Assembly (NCBI RefSeq): GCF_907165045.1
Contig: NZ_CAJRAU010000002.1
Location: 982,609 to 1,046,608 of the forward strand
Direction of reading: 5' to 3'
DNA length: 64,000 nucleotides
DNA from: Dyadobacter linearis
GTDB taxonomy: Bacteria; Bacteroidota; Bacteroidia; Cytophagales; Spirosomataceae
Shown here: piece after piece, positions 45,408 through 53,374 of the stretch
Numbering within the stretch: position 1 is the stretch's first letter
Layout: each line of letters begins with the position of its first letter
Translations under genes and position numbers: made by a program
The notes under the pieces: generated by a model
What the model saw: only the letters and a program-made list of their open reading frames with translations
Database searches by the model: none
What the model was told of the DNA's origin: nothing

Positions 45408-46493
45408 TTAATTACATCCCTCACTGGTTACGATCACCTGCCCGTCGCTTACCCGGTAAGCAGCGCCGATTGTTTGGGTGATTACGTCCAGCTTTACAAA
45501 AAATGGCTCGTGGCTGAGCTCGACCCGGAGCGAGCAATTTTCCATGACGGAGGCGTCGTAGATGATCGGTATTCCGTAAACTTTTTCAAGTGCTGAGAAG
45601 ATCTTGCTGACCGGCTGGTTTTCGAACACAAATCCATCTTCCGGGTCAGGTTTGATTAGTTCCAGCGGCATATTGGTGATTGATTTGGAGATCAAATGGT
45701 CTTTCACCGAGAATATCGCCTGCTGATTGGGGGTCAGCAAAAGTTCGGCATTATGATCGCCGGGGTGATCTATATCCTTGATAGGCAACACCGAAACCCG
45801 CCCGCTGCTGACCAGTACCTCTACGTTTGTGCTGGTCGTTTTTACGCGAAAACTAGTTCCTAAAACCCTGGTAACAAGCCCGTTGGCATATACAAAAAAT
45901 GGATTCTGCGCATCTTTCACCACATCGAAAAAAGCTTCTCCCGACAGGTACACTTCCCGCTTTTTATCGTGCACAAACTGAGCCGGATAACTAATCCTGC
46001 CTTTTGGGTGGAGCTTTACTTTGCTTCCCTCCGGCAGTGTCAGCAGCATTATATTGTTGCTGGTATTGATCATTTCCTTCATGGGAAGGGAAGTTTTGGC
46101 AACATAGTCGGAGTAGGCGACGGCGGTGTGCTTCTCGGGGCTCCCGGTCCATGCATACCAGCCTATTCCGAACCCGACAACCGCAACTGCCGCCGCCATT
46201 GCAAACCATCGGCTTAGCATTGTAACAGGCTTCTGCTCAGGTTGTTTCGAAGTTGTAGTTTCGAGGATCCGCTGCACCTGCTCTTCCAGCTCTGAGTCAC
46301 TTACTCCCGCCGAATGCGCTTTCCACGAACGGATCAGATCGCCCGCCTGCTGCATAATGACCTTTTTATCAGGATATTCCCTCGCAATCCGTTCCCACAA
46401 ATCACTCGTGGATCCATCTTGCCGGGTAATCCAAAGCCGGAAACTGTCGTCGAGCAGAAAGTCTTCCAGATTGTAATCCTTATAATTTTTCAT
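45408..46493 (-). CDS. FecR-type anti-sigma factor / transmembrane sensor
   Basis: I use ATG 46493 (MKNYKDYNLEDFLLDDSF); the longer frame to 46553 has an unlikely leader. The 361-residue protein has a cytoplasmic N-terminal segment, one helix (about 105-122, AMAAAVAVVGFGIGWYAW), the FecR domain (TLPEGSKVKLHPKGRISYP, REVYLSGEAFFDVVKDAQ, TRVLGTSFRVKTT) and a C-terminal STN-contacting region. It holds the ECF sigma factor and releases or activates it when the SusC STN domain signals. It lies 35 bp upstream of SusC and about 120 bp downstream of the sigma gene. Confidence 0.93.
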   Translation of the reverse strand: MKNYKDYNLEDFLLDDSFRLWITRQDGSTSDLWERIAREYPDKKVIMQQAGDLIRSWKAHSAGVSDSELEEQVQRILETTTSKQPEQKPVTMLSRWFAMAAAVAVVGFGIGWYAWTGSPEKHTAVAYSDYVAKTSLPMKEMINTSNNIMLLTLPEGSKVKLHPKGRISYPAQFVHDKKREVYLSGEAFFDVVKDAQNPFFVYANGLVTRVLGTSFRVKTTSTNVEVLVSSGRVSVLPIKDIDHPGDHNAELLLTPNQQAIFSVKDHLISKSITNMPLELIKPDPEDGFVFENQPVSKIFSALEKVYGIPIIYDASVMENCSLRVELSHEPFFVKLDVITQTIGAAYRVSDGQVIVTSEGCN

Positions 46494-46611
46494 AATAAAA
46501 CACCAAGCTTCACGATTTACAGGAGGATAATCAGCGAACAGGCGAAACATCATGGAAAAACTGAAAAAATATTTTCCAGTAACACCTGAATGATATATAA
46601 CTAACTCTAAA

Positions 46612-47202
46612 TCAGAAAGTTAATAGAAAAAATAATGTAGAAATAGTCGCTTGCCATTTGTCGCGGAATAGCCTTAAAGCTTGCGAAAGCAGGTTGGACA
46701 CGGCGGGACGGGAGATTTCGAGCACGTCGGAGATTTGCTCGTTGGAGAGATTTTCAAAGAATTTTAAATGGATGATCTCGCGCTGACGTGGCGTAAGGGA
46801 GCCGAGCACAGAACTGATCCTGCGTTCTCGAAGTGCGGAAGTTTCCGAAGTAATAATCCTTGATTCGGCATTGTCCTCAGGCTCTGTTTGTTCCTGCCAG
46901 CTATCGAAGCCGGTCAGGTGGTTGGCGCGTTCCTTTTCTTTAAGCAGCCTGTTCCTCAGACTTTTAAGTAAATAGGGGCGGATCTGGTCGGTGTCTGCCA
47001 GAAATTTTTTCCGGTCCCAGAGTGAGGTAAAAAGATCGTAAATACAATCGTTGAGCGTGTCGCGATCGTGTATGAAGCGGGTACCATATTCAAACAAGGC
47101 ACGGAATTCGTCCCTGATAATCGACTCAAAAGCAGCTACGTCGCCATCCTTAAATCTTTTCCAGCGTATCAAATCCTCTTGCATCGCGTCGGAACCGGGC
47201 AA
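46612..47202 (-). CDS. ECF RNA polymerase sigma factor
   Basis: The 196-residue protein has sigma region 2 (DGDVAAFESIIRDEFRALFE and YDLFTSLWDRK) and region 4 with the helix-turn-helix (LGSLTPRQREIIHLKFFENL, LSNEQISDVLEISRPAVSNL). The start could be the methionine at codon 7 (ATG 47184). It recruits RNA polymerase to the SusC/SusD genes when released by FecR. Such sigma factors usually control their neighbouring operon. The C-terminus is hydrophobic (ISTLFFLLTF). The repeat array ends about 70 bp upstream. Confidence 0.93.
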   Translation of the reverse strand: MPGSDAMQEDLIRWKRFKDGDVAAFESIIRDEFRALFEYGTRFIHDRDTLNDCIYDLFTSLWDRKKFLADTDQIRPYLLKSLRNRLLKEKERANHLTGFDSWQEQTEPEDNAESRIITSETSALRERRISSVLGSLTPRQREIIHLKFFENLSNEQISDVLEISRPAVSNLLSQALRLFRDKWQATISTLFFLLTF

Positions 47203-47239
47203 AATGTTTAATAAAGAGTTTAGTATTTCTTTATTAAGT

Positions 47240-47247
47240 CAAAGATA
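47240..47247 (-). promoter_or_regulatory. Possible -7 element of the sigma factor promoter
   Basis: The minus strand reads TATCTTTG, matching the Bacteroidetes -7 element TAnnTTTG, about 38 bp before the sigma start. I found no well-placed -33 box, so this is weak. Confidence 0.25.
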
Positions 47248-47270
47248 ACCACGAATTACTGCAATGTTTT

Positions 47271-47720
47271 TGGTCATTGGGGGTCATTGGTGGTCATTGG
47301 TGGTCACTGGTGGTCATTTAGTTGTCATTGAATTGTCATTAGTGGTCATTGATTGTTAATAGTTGTCATTGATTGTCATTGAATTGTCATTGAATTGTCA
47401 TTAGTGGTCATTGATTGTCAATAGTTGTCATTGATTGTCATTGAATTGTCATTAGTGGTCATTGATTGTCAATAGTTGTCATTGGTTGTCATTGTGGTCA
47501 TTGATTGTTGAATTTTGTTTGAGAGAAAGAATTGTAAGTAATAAGAACGACCACTAGTTACTATTAATGACTACCAGTGACTATAAATGACATCAATGAC
47601 TACCAATGACAACAAATGACTACCAGTGACTACCAATGACAACAAATGACTACCAATGACAACAAATGACAATCAGTGACTACCAATGACAATAAATGAC
47701 AATCAGTGACTACTAATGAC
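47271..47720. repeat. Large inverted GTCATT tandem array with stop codon of the GH140-like gene in one arm
   Basis: The left arm (about 47271-47514) is a tandem array of GTCATT-containing units with a near 10-bp period, for example GGTCATTGGT and TTGTCATTGA. It has a higher-order repeat of roughly 50-60 bp seen three times. The centre (about 47515-47554) is unique. The right arm (about 47555-47720) has AATGAC units in reverse complement (GACTACCAATGACAACAAAT). The right arm contains the last codons (VISSH) and stop of the gene at 47703. The region between the sigma factor and that gene holds no other gene. Confidence 0.92.
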
Positions 47721-49079
47721 CGGATAGTTCCTCGAAGCATCGTCGATCACGAGTACCCAATCTTTTCCATAACCTGAATCGGGCGGGGTGAATTTGTTCA
47801 ATACTTTGTTATCGACTTGTCCCGCGTCTTTTGTCTTTCCGTTTTTTGGATCAAACCAGAATGCATTCAGCTGGTTTCCAGATATTTTACCTGGATTTAC
47901 AGAAAACGGTTTGCCTTTTGAACTGTAAATGAAAATGTAATCCTTACCCCGCGTGGCCTGAATGCGTTCGTGCGAGGCGAGGTCATTTTCCACGATGATC
48001 GTCTGATCGGGCACGCGGTCGAGCATTGGGCGGGATTCCATTAACCCGCGTACAAATTTCATTTCTAATGCGCCGGGCAGATCCATCGCCTGCTGCCAGA
48101 AAAAGTGCGGCCCGTTGACAGCCTCGCGGTTTGGCGCATGCATTTGCCAAATATCGTGACAGCCGTACGTGTGCCCGAAAGCACCTGCAAAGAGATCGAG
48201 ATAAGCCGCTCTGCGAACATCGTATGCATTGGAAGTGCCGAGCTCTTTCGCATTGAAGCAAACCGGGTGGTCTTCATAAATCGGCTCGCCGTCGATCACG
48301 GGCTTAACTGGTTGCCGGTCGTAAGCGCCCTTGATATTGTCGTAAACGGCAGCGTCGCGACAGTGTCCGTTCTGGAACATATTGAAATCGAACCAGTTGT
48401 CATTGTGAAACCATTCACTTGCGCCTTCTTTGTTGGGTTGCGGGTGGTAGGTCATCATCACTTTATCCGCCCCGCCAGCACCTGCGGTAATACCCGCTGC
48501 CATGGAGCGCCATATCTCCACGTCGCGTGTACCTGCGCGCGGGTTACGGTCGCCGCCGATGATCCAGATGATATTTTTGCGGTTTTTGTAGCGGTTACCC
48601 AGCCATTTTCCGTAAGCTTCCGCATTTGCTTCATTAAATACCTCCGGCCCTTTTCCCCAGGTTGATTTAAAAACTTTATCGCCCCAGGTCGGGAGGAAAC
48701 CGATATTCAGCCCAACTTCGGCCGCTTTGTCGATGACGAAATCTACGTGCCTGAAATACGCTTCGTTTGGAGTAGTCGGGTCGTTGTTTAAAAGTGGTTT
48801 ATCTCCGTAGGGATTAGGCACTTCTAGGCCGTCGAACTCGGCAAGTGCCACGGCCTGGATTACCGTGAAACCCTGCGCGGCCCGTTTTTTCAGATAATAC
48901 TCAGCATCCTCGCGATCGAGCCGGTGAAACAGCTCCCACGCCGTATCGCCCAGCCAGAAAAACGGCTTGCCTTCCTTCAATATATAGCGCTTGTTATCGC
49001 TGACTGTGAAAGTTTGCGCGAATGCATTTACACAAAAAAGAACCGAAAACAGCGTAGAGCAAATCCCGAATAGCCTCAT
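47703..49079 (-). CDS. Glycoside hydrolase family 140-like (DUF4038) protein
   Basis: The 458-residue protein has a signal peptide (MRLFGICSTLFSVLFCVNAFA). Its (beta/alpha)8 barrel begins FFWLGDTAWELFHRLDREDA and carries the likely acidic residues in IIWIIGGDRNPRAG and PVIDGEPIYEDHP. A C-terminal beta domain (KDYIFIYSSKGKPFSV) resembles the putative collagen-binding domain often found in GH140. GH140 members known so far are apiosidases, but specificity is not shown here. The last residues VISSH are encoded in the repeat array. Confidence 0.85.
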   Translation of the reverse strand: MRLFGICSTLFSVLFCVNAFAQTFTVSDNKRYILKEGKPFFWLGDTAWELFHRLDREDAEYYLKKRAAQGFTVIQAVALAEFDGLEVPNPYGDKPLLNNDPTTPNEAYFRHVDFVIDKAAEVGLNIGFLPTWGDKVFKSTWGKGPEVFNEANAEAYGKWLGNRYKNRKNIIWIIGGDRNPRAGTRDVEIWRSMAAGITAGAGGADKVMMTYHPQPNKEGASEWFHNDNWFDFNMFQNGHCRDAAVYDNIKGAYDRQPVKPVIDGEPIYEDHPVCFNAKELGTSNAYDVRRAAYLDLFAGAFGHTYGCHDIWQMHAPNREAVNGPHFFWQQAMDLPGALEMKFVRGLMESRPMLDRVPDQTIIVENDLASHERIQATRGKDYIFIYSSKGKPFSVNPGKISGNQLNAFWFDPKNGKTKDAGQVDNKVLNKFTPPDSGYGKDWVLVIDDASRNYPVISSH

Positions 49080-49187
49080 GTTGGTACCTGATTTTTGAAT
49101 TAAAGAAGAAATCGCAAGTGAAGTATAAGCCGAATCTCACTCAGACCAGGGAATATCCTGGATATTGTGCCAGGTATAACCGTTTGA

Positions 49188-49568
49188 TTACAAGCCAATT
49201 ATAAACGGGAATATAGCCGCAGCAAGCCAGGAGCACCAAAAAAACCGTTTCCAGCCAACCGTGATCTCGAAATCAGATCTTGGTGTACGTCCGGTTTCCT
49301 TGCAGACTTCATATACATTGAAAAGGAAATAATACAGAAAAAATGCAGGAATGAACCCGGTTGCCACGACAAGAAAGCCGTTTCCGCCTTTAACCGAATC
49401 CACCTTATCGAGCAGAACCGAAATGGATATGAGCAATCCGAAATAAAGACACCATAATCCGGCGGCTATCTGCTGTAATGCCCTCGCCCACGCAAGATCT
49501 GGCGGCATACCTTTGGTTTTCTGATGCAGATAGAAACAGGTATAGTAATATCTATAAACAAATTCCAT
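49188..49568 (-). CDS. Small membrane protein, unknown
   Basis: The 126-residue protein has three to four hydrophobic segments (ALQQIAAGLWCLYFGLLISI, NGFLVVATGFIPAFFLYYFLF, FFWCSWLAAAIFPFIIGL). It begins MEFVYRYYYTCFYLHQKTKG. I do not recognise a family. It is separated by about 100 bp from both the glycosidase and the divergent peptidase gene. Its 3' side towards the glycosidase shows no clear terminator. Confidence 0.65.
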   Translation of the reverse strand: MEFVYRYYYTCFYLHQKTKGMPPDLAWARALQQIAAGLWCLYFGLLISISVLLDKVDSVKGGNGFLVVATGFIPAFFLYYFLFNVYEVCKETGRTPRSDFEITVGWKRFFWCSWLAAAIFPFIIGL

Positions 49569-49693
49569 CGTCGGCTCGGATTTTGGGAGATACTGTCAAA
49601 CTCATCGTGTAAAGACCAAAGACTGAGATTCTCCTTTTTTCACTATGTTTAAACAAAATAGAACCCCAAAGACGGTTTGTTAAAATAATATAT

Positions 49694-51298
49694 ATGAAAA
49701 CTACTTTTTTACTAGCTGTTTCTTTCTTCGCAGCGACGTTTCAGCCTCTTTCTTCGAGGTTAGAGGAAAAAGATTTTAAAGAAAATAAGGCAGAGATCAG
49801 CTCAAAAAACAAGGCGCTGCCCCGCATTGCCATCGCCGGACTTGGTATCGAATCCAGCACTTTTTCACCCGCATTGACTACCGAAGAAGCTTTTCACGCC
49901 AGATACGGCGATCAGGTTTATGCGGCTTATCCTTTTATGTCGGCCGATTCCGGTATTCGCGCGAAAGCTACGTGGCTGCCTGCATTGGTGGGAAAATCGC
50001 TGCCCGGCGGTGCAGTTACCCGCGAAGCTTACGAATCGCTGGTGAAGCAAACGCTGGATTTGTTGAAGAAAAACGGACCTTACGACGGTATGTTTTTTGA
50101 TATTCACGGGGCAATGAGCGTGGTAGGGCTGGATGATCCGGAGGGAGATTTCATTGTCAGGATCAGGGAAGTGGTGGGTAAAAAAACGGTGATCTCGACC
50201 TCGATGGACCTGCACGGAAACGTTTCCTGGCGGCTTGCTCAAAACACCGACCTGATCACGTGCTACCGCATGGCACCGCACGAAGATGCCATGCAAACCA
50301 AGAAACGCGCGGTGACGAATTTGCTTTCAAGACTGGAAAGTGGAAAAGGAAAACCCGCTTACAAAGCCTGGATCCCAATTCCGGTGCTGCTTCCGGGTGA
50401 AAAGACGAGCACGAGAATTGAACCGGGCAAACGCATTTATGCAGCTGTAACTCCGGCTTCCCTGCAAAAAGGAGTGATCGACGCGGCGATGTGGGTAGGT
50501 TATGCCTGGGCGGATGAGCCCCGGAACCACGCAGTTGTAATGGTGACTGGCGACGACAAAAAAGCAGTTACGTCAACGGCTGAAAAGCTGGCCAAAAGCT
50601 TCTGGGACGTAAGGCGCGAATTTGAGTTTGTGGCTCCTACCGGCACATTGAAAGAGGCGCTTGACAAAGCTGTTACCAGCGACAAAACGCCGTTTTTTAT
50701 CAGTGACTCAGGCGATAATCCAACCGCAGGGGGTGCGGGAGACGTAACCTGGACCATTACGGAAATATTGAAACGGCCAGAATTTCAGGGCGAAAAGGGT
50801 AAATCGCTCATTTATGCTTCCATTCCCGGACCTGAACTAGTTGCAAAAGCAGTGGAAATGGGTGTAGGTGGAAAAATTGATGCACTCGCTGGCGCCAAAG
50901 TCGATTCCCGTTTTGCGCCTCCGATCAGGCTGGTCGGAACTGTTACGGCGATCGAGCATGGAGACAGGAATGCGGAAACTGAGGTGGTGGTGAAAGTAGG
51001 TAATGTAAGTGTGATCGTCACCAAAAAGCGCAAGCCGTATCACAAGGAAGCGGATTTTACAAGGTTGGGATTAGCTCCGCGGAAATCGGATGTGGTAGTG
51101 GTCAAGATCGGCTATCTGGAACCGGAACTGTACAATATGCGCGCTGACTGGATATTGTCGCTGACGCCCGGCGGCGTGGACCAGAATCTGGAAGGGCTGG
51201 ATTATAAAAGGGTAAAAAGACCTATTTTCCCACTCGACAAGGACATGAAAGATCCCGACCTTAAAGCCAGGATCGTTCCATCTTCGGATAGTATTTAA
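49694..51298 (+). CDS. M81 family metallopeptidase (MlrC-like)
   Basis: The 534-residue protein has a signal peptide (MKTTFLLAVSFFAATFQPLS) and the M81 core: RIAIAGLGIESSTFSPALT, FDIHGAMSVVGLDDPEGD, STSMDLHGNVSWRLA and the metal-binding YRMAPHEDAMQTKKR. The C-terminal MlrC domain has DNPTAGGAGD. The family contains MlrC of the microcystin degradation pathway, but most members act on other peptides or amides. Periplasmic location is inferred from the leader. It faces the small gene at 51306 tail to tail, 7 bp apart. Confidence 0.9.
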   Translation: MKTTFLLAVSFFAATFQPLSSRLEEKDFKENKAEISSKNKALPRIAIAGLGIESSTFSPALTTEEAFHARYGDQVYAAYPFMSADSGIRAKATWLPALVGKSLPGGAVTREAYESLVKQTLDLLKKNGPYDGMFFDIHGAMSVVGLDDPEGDFIVRIREVVGKKTVISTSMDLHGNVSWRLAQNTDLITCYRMAPHEDAMQTKKRAVTNLLSRLESGKGKPAYKAWIPIPVLLPGEKTSTRIEPGKRIYAAVTPASLQKGVIDAAMWVGYAWADEPRNHAVVMVTGDDKKAVTSTAEKLAKSFWDVRREFEFVAPTGTLKEALDKAVTSDKTPFFISDSGDNPTAGGAGDVTWTITEILKRPEFQGEKGKSLIYASIPGPELVAKAVEMGVGGKIDALAGAKVDSRFAPPIRLVGTVTAIEHGDRNAETEVVVKVGNVSVIVTKKRKPYHKEADFTRLGLAPRKSDVVVVKIGYLEPELYNMRADWILSLTPGGVDQNLEGLDYKRVKRPIFPLDKDMKDPDLKARIVPSSDSI

Positions 51299-51305
51299 TA
51301 TAAAA

Positions 51306-51536
51306 TTACTGAACAGGAGAATCAGGCGGCGGAATGGTCGCCTGTTTCTCTTCAGTTAATGAAATTACCTCTTTGTGGTCGCGTAGCTTGCCCAAAATTT
51401 CTTCGTCTGCGTGGCCGGTTATCACACCAAATTCAAACAGATTGGTAATGGTAAGCCCCTCTTCACACAGCTCGTCGGCAACAGTGCGCAAGTTGCTCAG
51501 GTAGGTTTCTGAAATGGTTATGACAATGCTTTTCAT
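51306..51536 (-). CDS. Small protein, possible standalone protease-prodomain-like fold
   Basis: The 76-residue protein has the pattern beta-alpha-beta-beta-alpha-beta (KSIVITISETYLSNLRTVAD, EEGLTITNLFEFGVITGHAD, EILGKLRDHKEVISLTEE). Size and layout match the ferredoxin-like fold of subtilisin I9 propeptides and related intramolecular chaperones. A signal peptide is not visible. Its start overlaps the stop of the subtilase gene by 4 bp (ATGA), so the two are translated together. A role as a separate chaperone or inhibitor of that protease is inferred from fold and position only. Confidence 0.7.
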   Translation of the reverse strand: MKSIVITISETYLSNLRTVADELCEEGLTITNLFEFGVITGHADEEILGKLRDHKEVISLTEEKQATIPPPDSPVQ

Positions 51537-52813
51537 ACGATCTGTTCAACAGGTGCCTGTGATAAGCCCACTCCTACATCCATATTTGAAACAGGCAGCC
51601 TTTTGGCCAGCTTACGTAACTCGCTCATAATCTGGTGCGGCGTGCCGTTCGGGTACTTTTCCCAAAGCAAGGCAGTCAGCCCGGCCACGTGCGGCGTCGC
51701 CATACTTGTACCGGAAATGGTGCGGTATTGCATTGGCATCGGCCAGCTCGAATAGATCTCCACGCCCGGACCAGCAATATCCACTTCGCCACCCGGGTTG
51801 ATACCGCGGTTTGAAAATTCGGCTACATTCAGATTAGAATCCACAGCCGCAACCGCGAGAATCGACGGACAATCCGCCGGACTTCCTACCGGACTAAACT
51901 GATTTTGGGACCGCCGACTTTCATTCCCCGCCGCCGCTATCACCACAGCACCTTTGGAATTGGCATATTGCGCAGCCCTTTCGTAGGCTACATCATAGCT
52001 CTGGCCGGGAAAAACGCGTGAGCCCAGCGACATCGATATTACCTGACAACCATTGTCGGCAGCCCAGGTTATCCCGTTCAATATCCACGCTTGCGCGCCG
52101 CTGCCCTCGTTGCTCAATACTTTTCCGGCATAGATTGAAGCATTTGTCGCGACGCCGTAGCGCATTCCGTTCACATCCAGATTGCCTGCCGCGCTACCAA
52201 TGCAATGCGTTCCGTGACCGTGCATATCTTCGGCGGTTTCATCAGGAACGAATGAATTGGTTACCACATTGCGAGACGCGAAGTCCGGGTGGGTAGCGTC
52301 AAAACCGGTGTCCAAAACGGCTATTTTAATACCCTGGCCGGTATATCGGGATACCATTGCCTGCGTCGCATCAATTCCCCAGGTGGAAGGCACATTCAAA
52401 ACTGCCGGCATTTCGTCCGGCACGTACACGATCTTTTCAGGCTCAATAATATAACCTGCCCCGGCATTTTCGAGTATCCTGATCTGCTCCTCATTTCCAC
52501 CGACGAGCGCAATGCCCAGGTCTTCATAAATCAATGCGTCCGCATCGCCAATCTGCGTTTCGTCGATCGGGGTACTTACAAATTCCCTGGTATTCGCGAC
52601 CGAGAGGCCGCATTCGGACTTGAAAAAGCTCATCGCGCGGGGTGAACCGGAAATTCCGTCACGGAATATGACGAAATAGCGACCGGTATAAAGCGGCTTT
52701 TCGTCCTTATTCTTGTCGTAAACTTCTTTTACAAATTTCTCAAAAGACAACACGCGCTCGGTATTGTCGGGAAGGAATGTTTGTTTTCCTAAAATCGGCT
52801 TCTTCATGCTCAC
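51533..52813 (-). CDS. S8 family serine peptidase (subtilase)
   Basis: The 426-residue protein has an I9-like N-terminal region (about 45-135). The catalytic triad is D168 (IAVLDTGFDATHPDF), H200 (MHGHGTHC) and S370 (GTSMATPHVAG). The oxyanion asparagine lies in VIAAAGNESRRS. No signal peptide is evident at MSMKKPILGKQTFLPDN, so it may be cytoplasmic or exported by another route. It overlaps the small gene downstream by 4 bp. The last residues end VEQIV. Substrate is unknown. Confidence 0.92.
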   Translation of the reverse strand: MSMKKPILGKQTFLPDNTERVLSFEKFVKEVYDKNKDEKPLYTGRYFVIFRDGISGSPRAMSFFKSECGLSVANTREFVSTPIDETQIGDADALIYEDLGIALVGGNEEQIRILENAGAGYIIEPEKIVYVPDEMPAVLNVPSTWGIDATQAMVSRYTGQGIKIAVLDTGFDATHPDFASRNVVTNSFVPDETAEDMHGHGTHCIGSAAGNLDVNGMRYGVATNASIYAGKVLSNEGSGAQAWILNGITWAADNGCQVISMSLGSRVFPGQSYDVAYERAAQYANSKGAVVIAAAGNESRRSQNQFSPVGSPADCPSILAVAAVDSNLNVAEFSNRGINPGGEVDIAGPGVEIYSSWPMPMQYRTISGTSMATPHVAGLTALLWEKYPNGTPHQIMSELRKLAKRLPVSNMDVGVGLSQAPVEQIV

Positions 52814-52868
52814 ATCGTTAAGGTTCCTACATTCAAATTTGAGGGTCGAGCCTATGGTTTTTGCATTA

Positions 52869-53282
52869 CTACCTACTGGATTTCATTGCCTTAACCTTTT
52901 TCAATGTGCTGTCATTGAGCATTTCTTCATATTCCTGAGACTCCCGGGCGATCACTGCGACCTTACCCTTTTCATCATTATGAATGCCCCAGCCGTAACG
53001 TTTCGGCAGTGGTGAAGCGCGCATGCAGGCCTGGCCTTTGGAAAAATATTGTTTGCGGGCGCCTTCCATTTCTGCCTCTGTCAAGTCGTTTTTTTCAGCG
53101 TAAATCTGGAACAGTACATCGTCGGATGTGAACTTGTAAGGATTTTTGCTGATCAGATCGAACGCAATATTCGCCACCGTTTTCTTGTCGCCTTTCACCG
53201 GCGGCTTCTCAGCAGCAGTCACCGGACAGTCGACAGCCACTTCGATCAATGTGTTTTCGTAGTTTGTTGTGTGCTCTTTCAT
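52869..53282 (-). CDS. DUF6157 family protein
   Basis: The 137-residue protein begins MKEHTTNYENTLIEVAVDCP and continues KPYKF-type text (LISKNPYKFTSDDVLFQIYA) with SKGQACMRASPLPKRYGWGIH. This is the pattern of DUF6157 proteins (HTTNYxNTLIEVAEDCP start), a small soluble family of unknown role in Bacteroidetes and Actinobacteria. There is no signal peptide. It lies 55 bp upstream of the subtilase gene on the same strand. Confidence 0.85.
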   Translation of the reverse strand: MKEHTTNYENTLIEVAVDCPVTAAEKPPVKGDKKTVANIAFDLISKNPYKFTSDDVLFQIYAEKNDLTEAEMEGARKQYFSKGQACMRASPLPKRYGWGIHNDEKGKVAVIARESQEYEEMLNDSTLKKVKAMKSSR

Positions 53283-53374
53283 TGTGTTAAAGGTCTTTTA
53301 CCAAAACTAAAAAGCGCGGGTGACAACCGTGTGTCAGCAGCTTCCAACTTTTTTATCAATATTCCCAAAAACCG

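Noticed and set aside
47271..47720. CRISPR array
   Set aside because: The unit is about 10 bp with no spacers of constant length, the arms face each other, and no cas gene is near.
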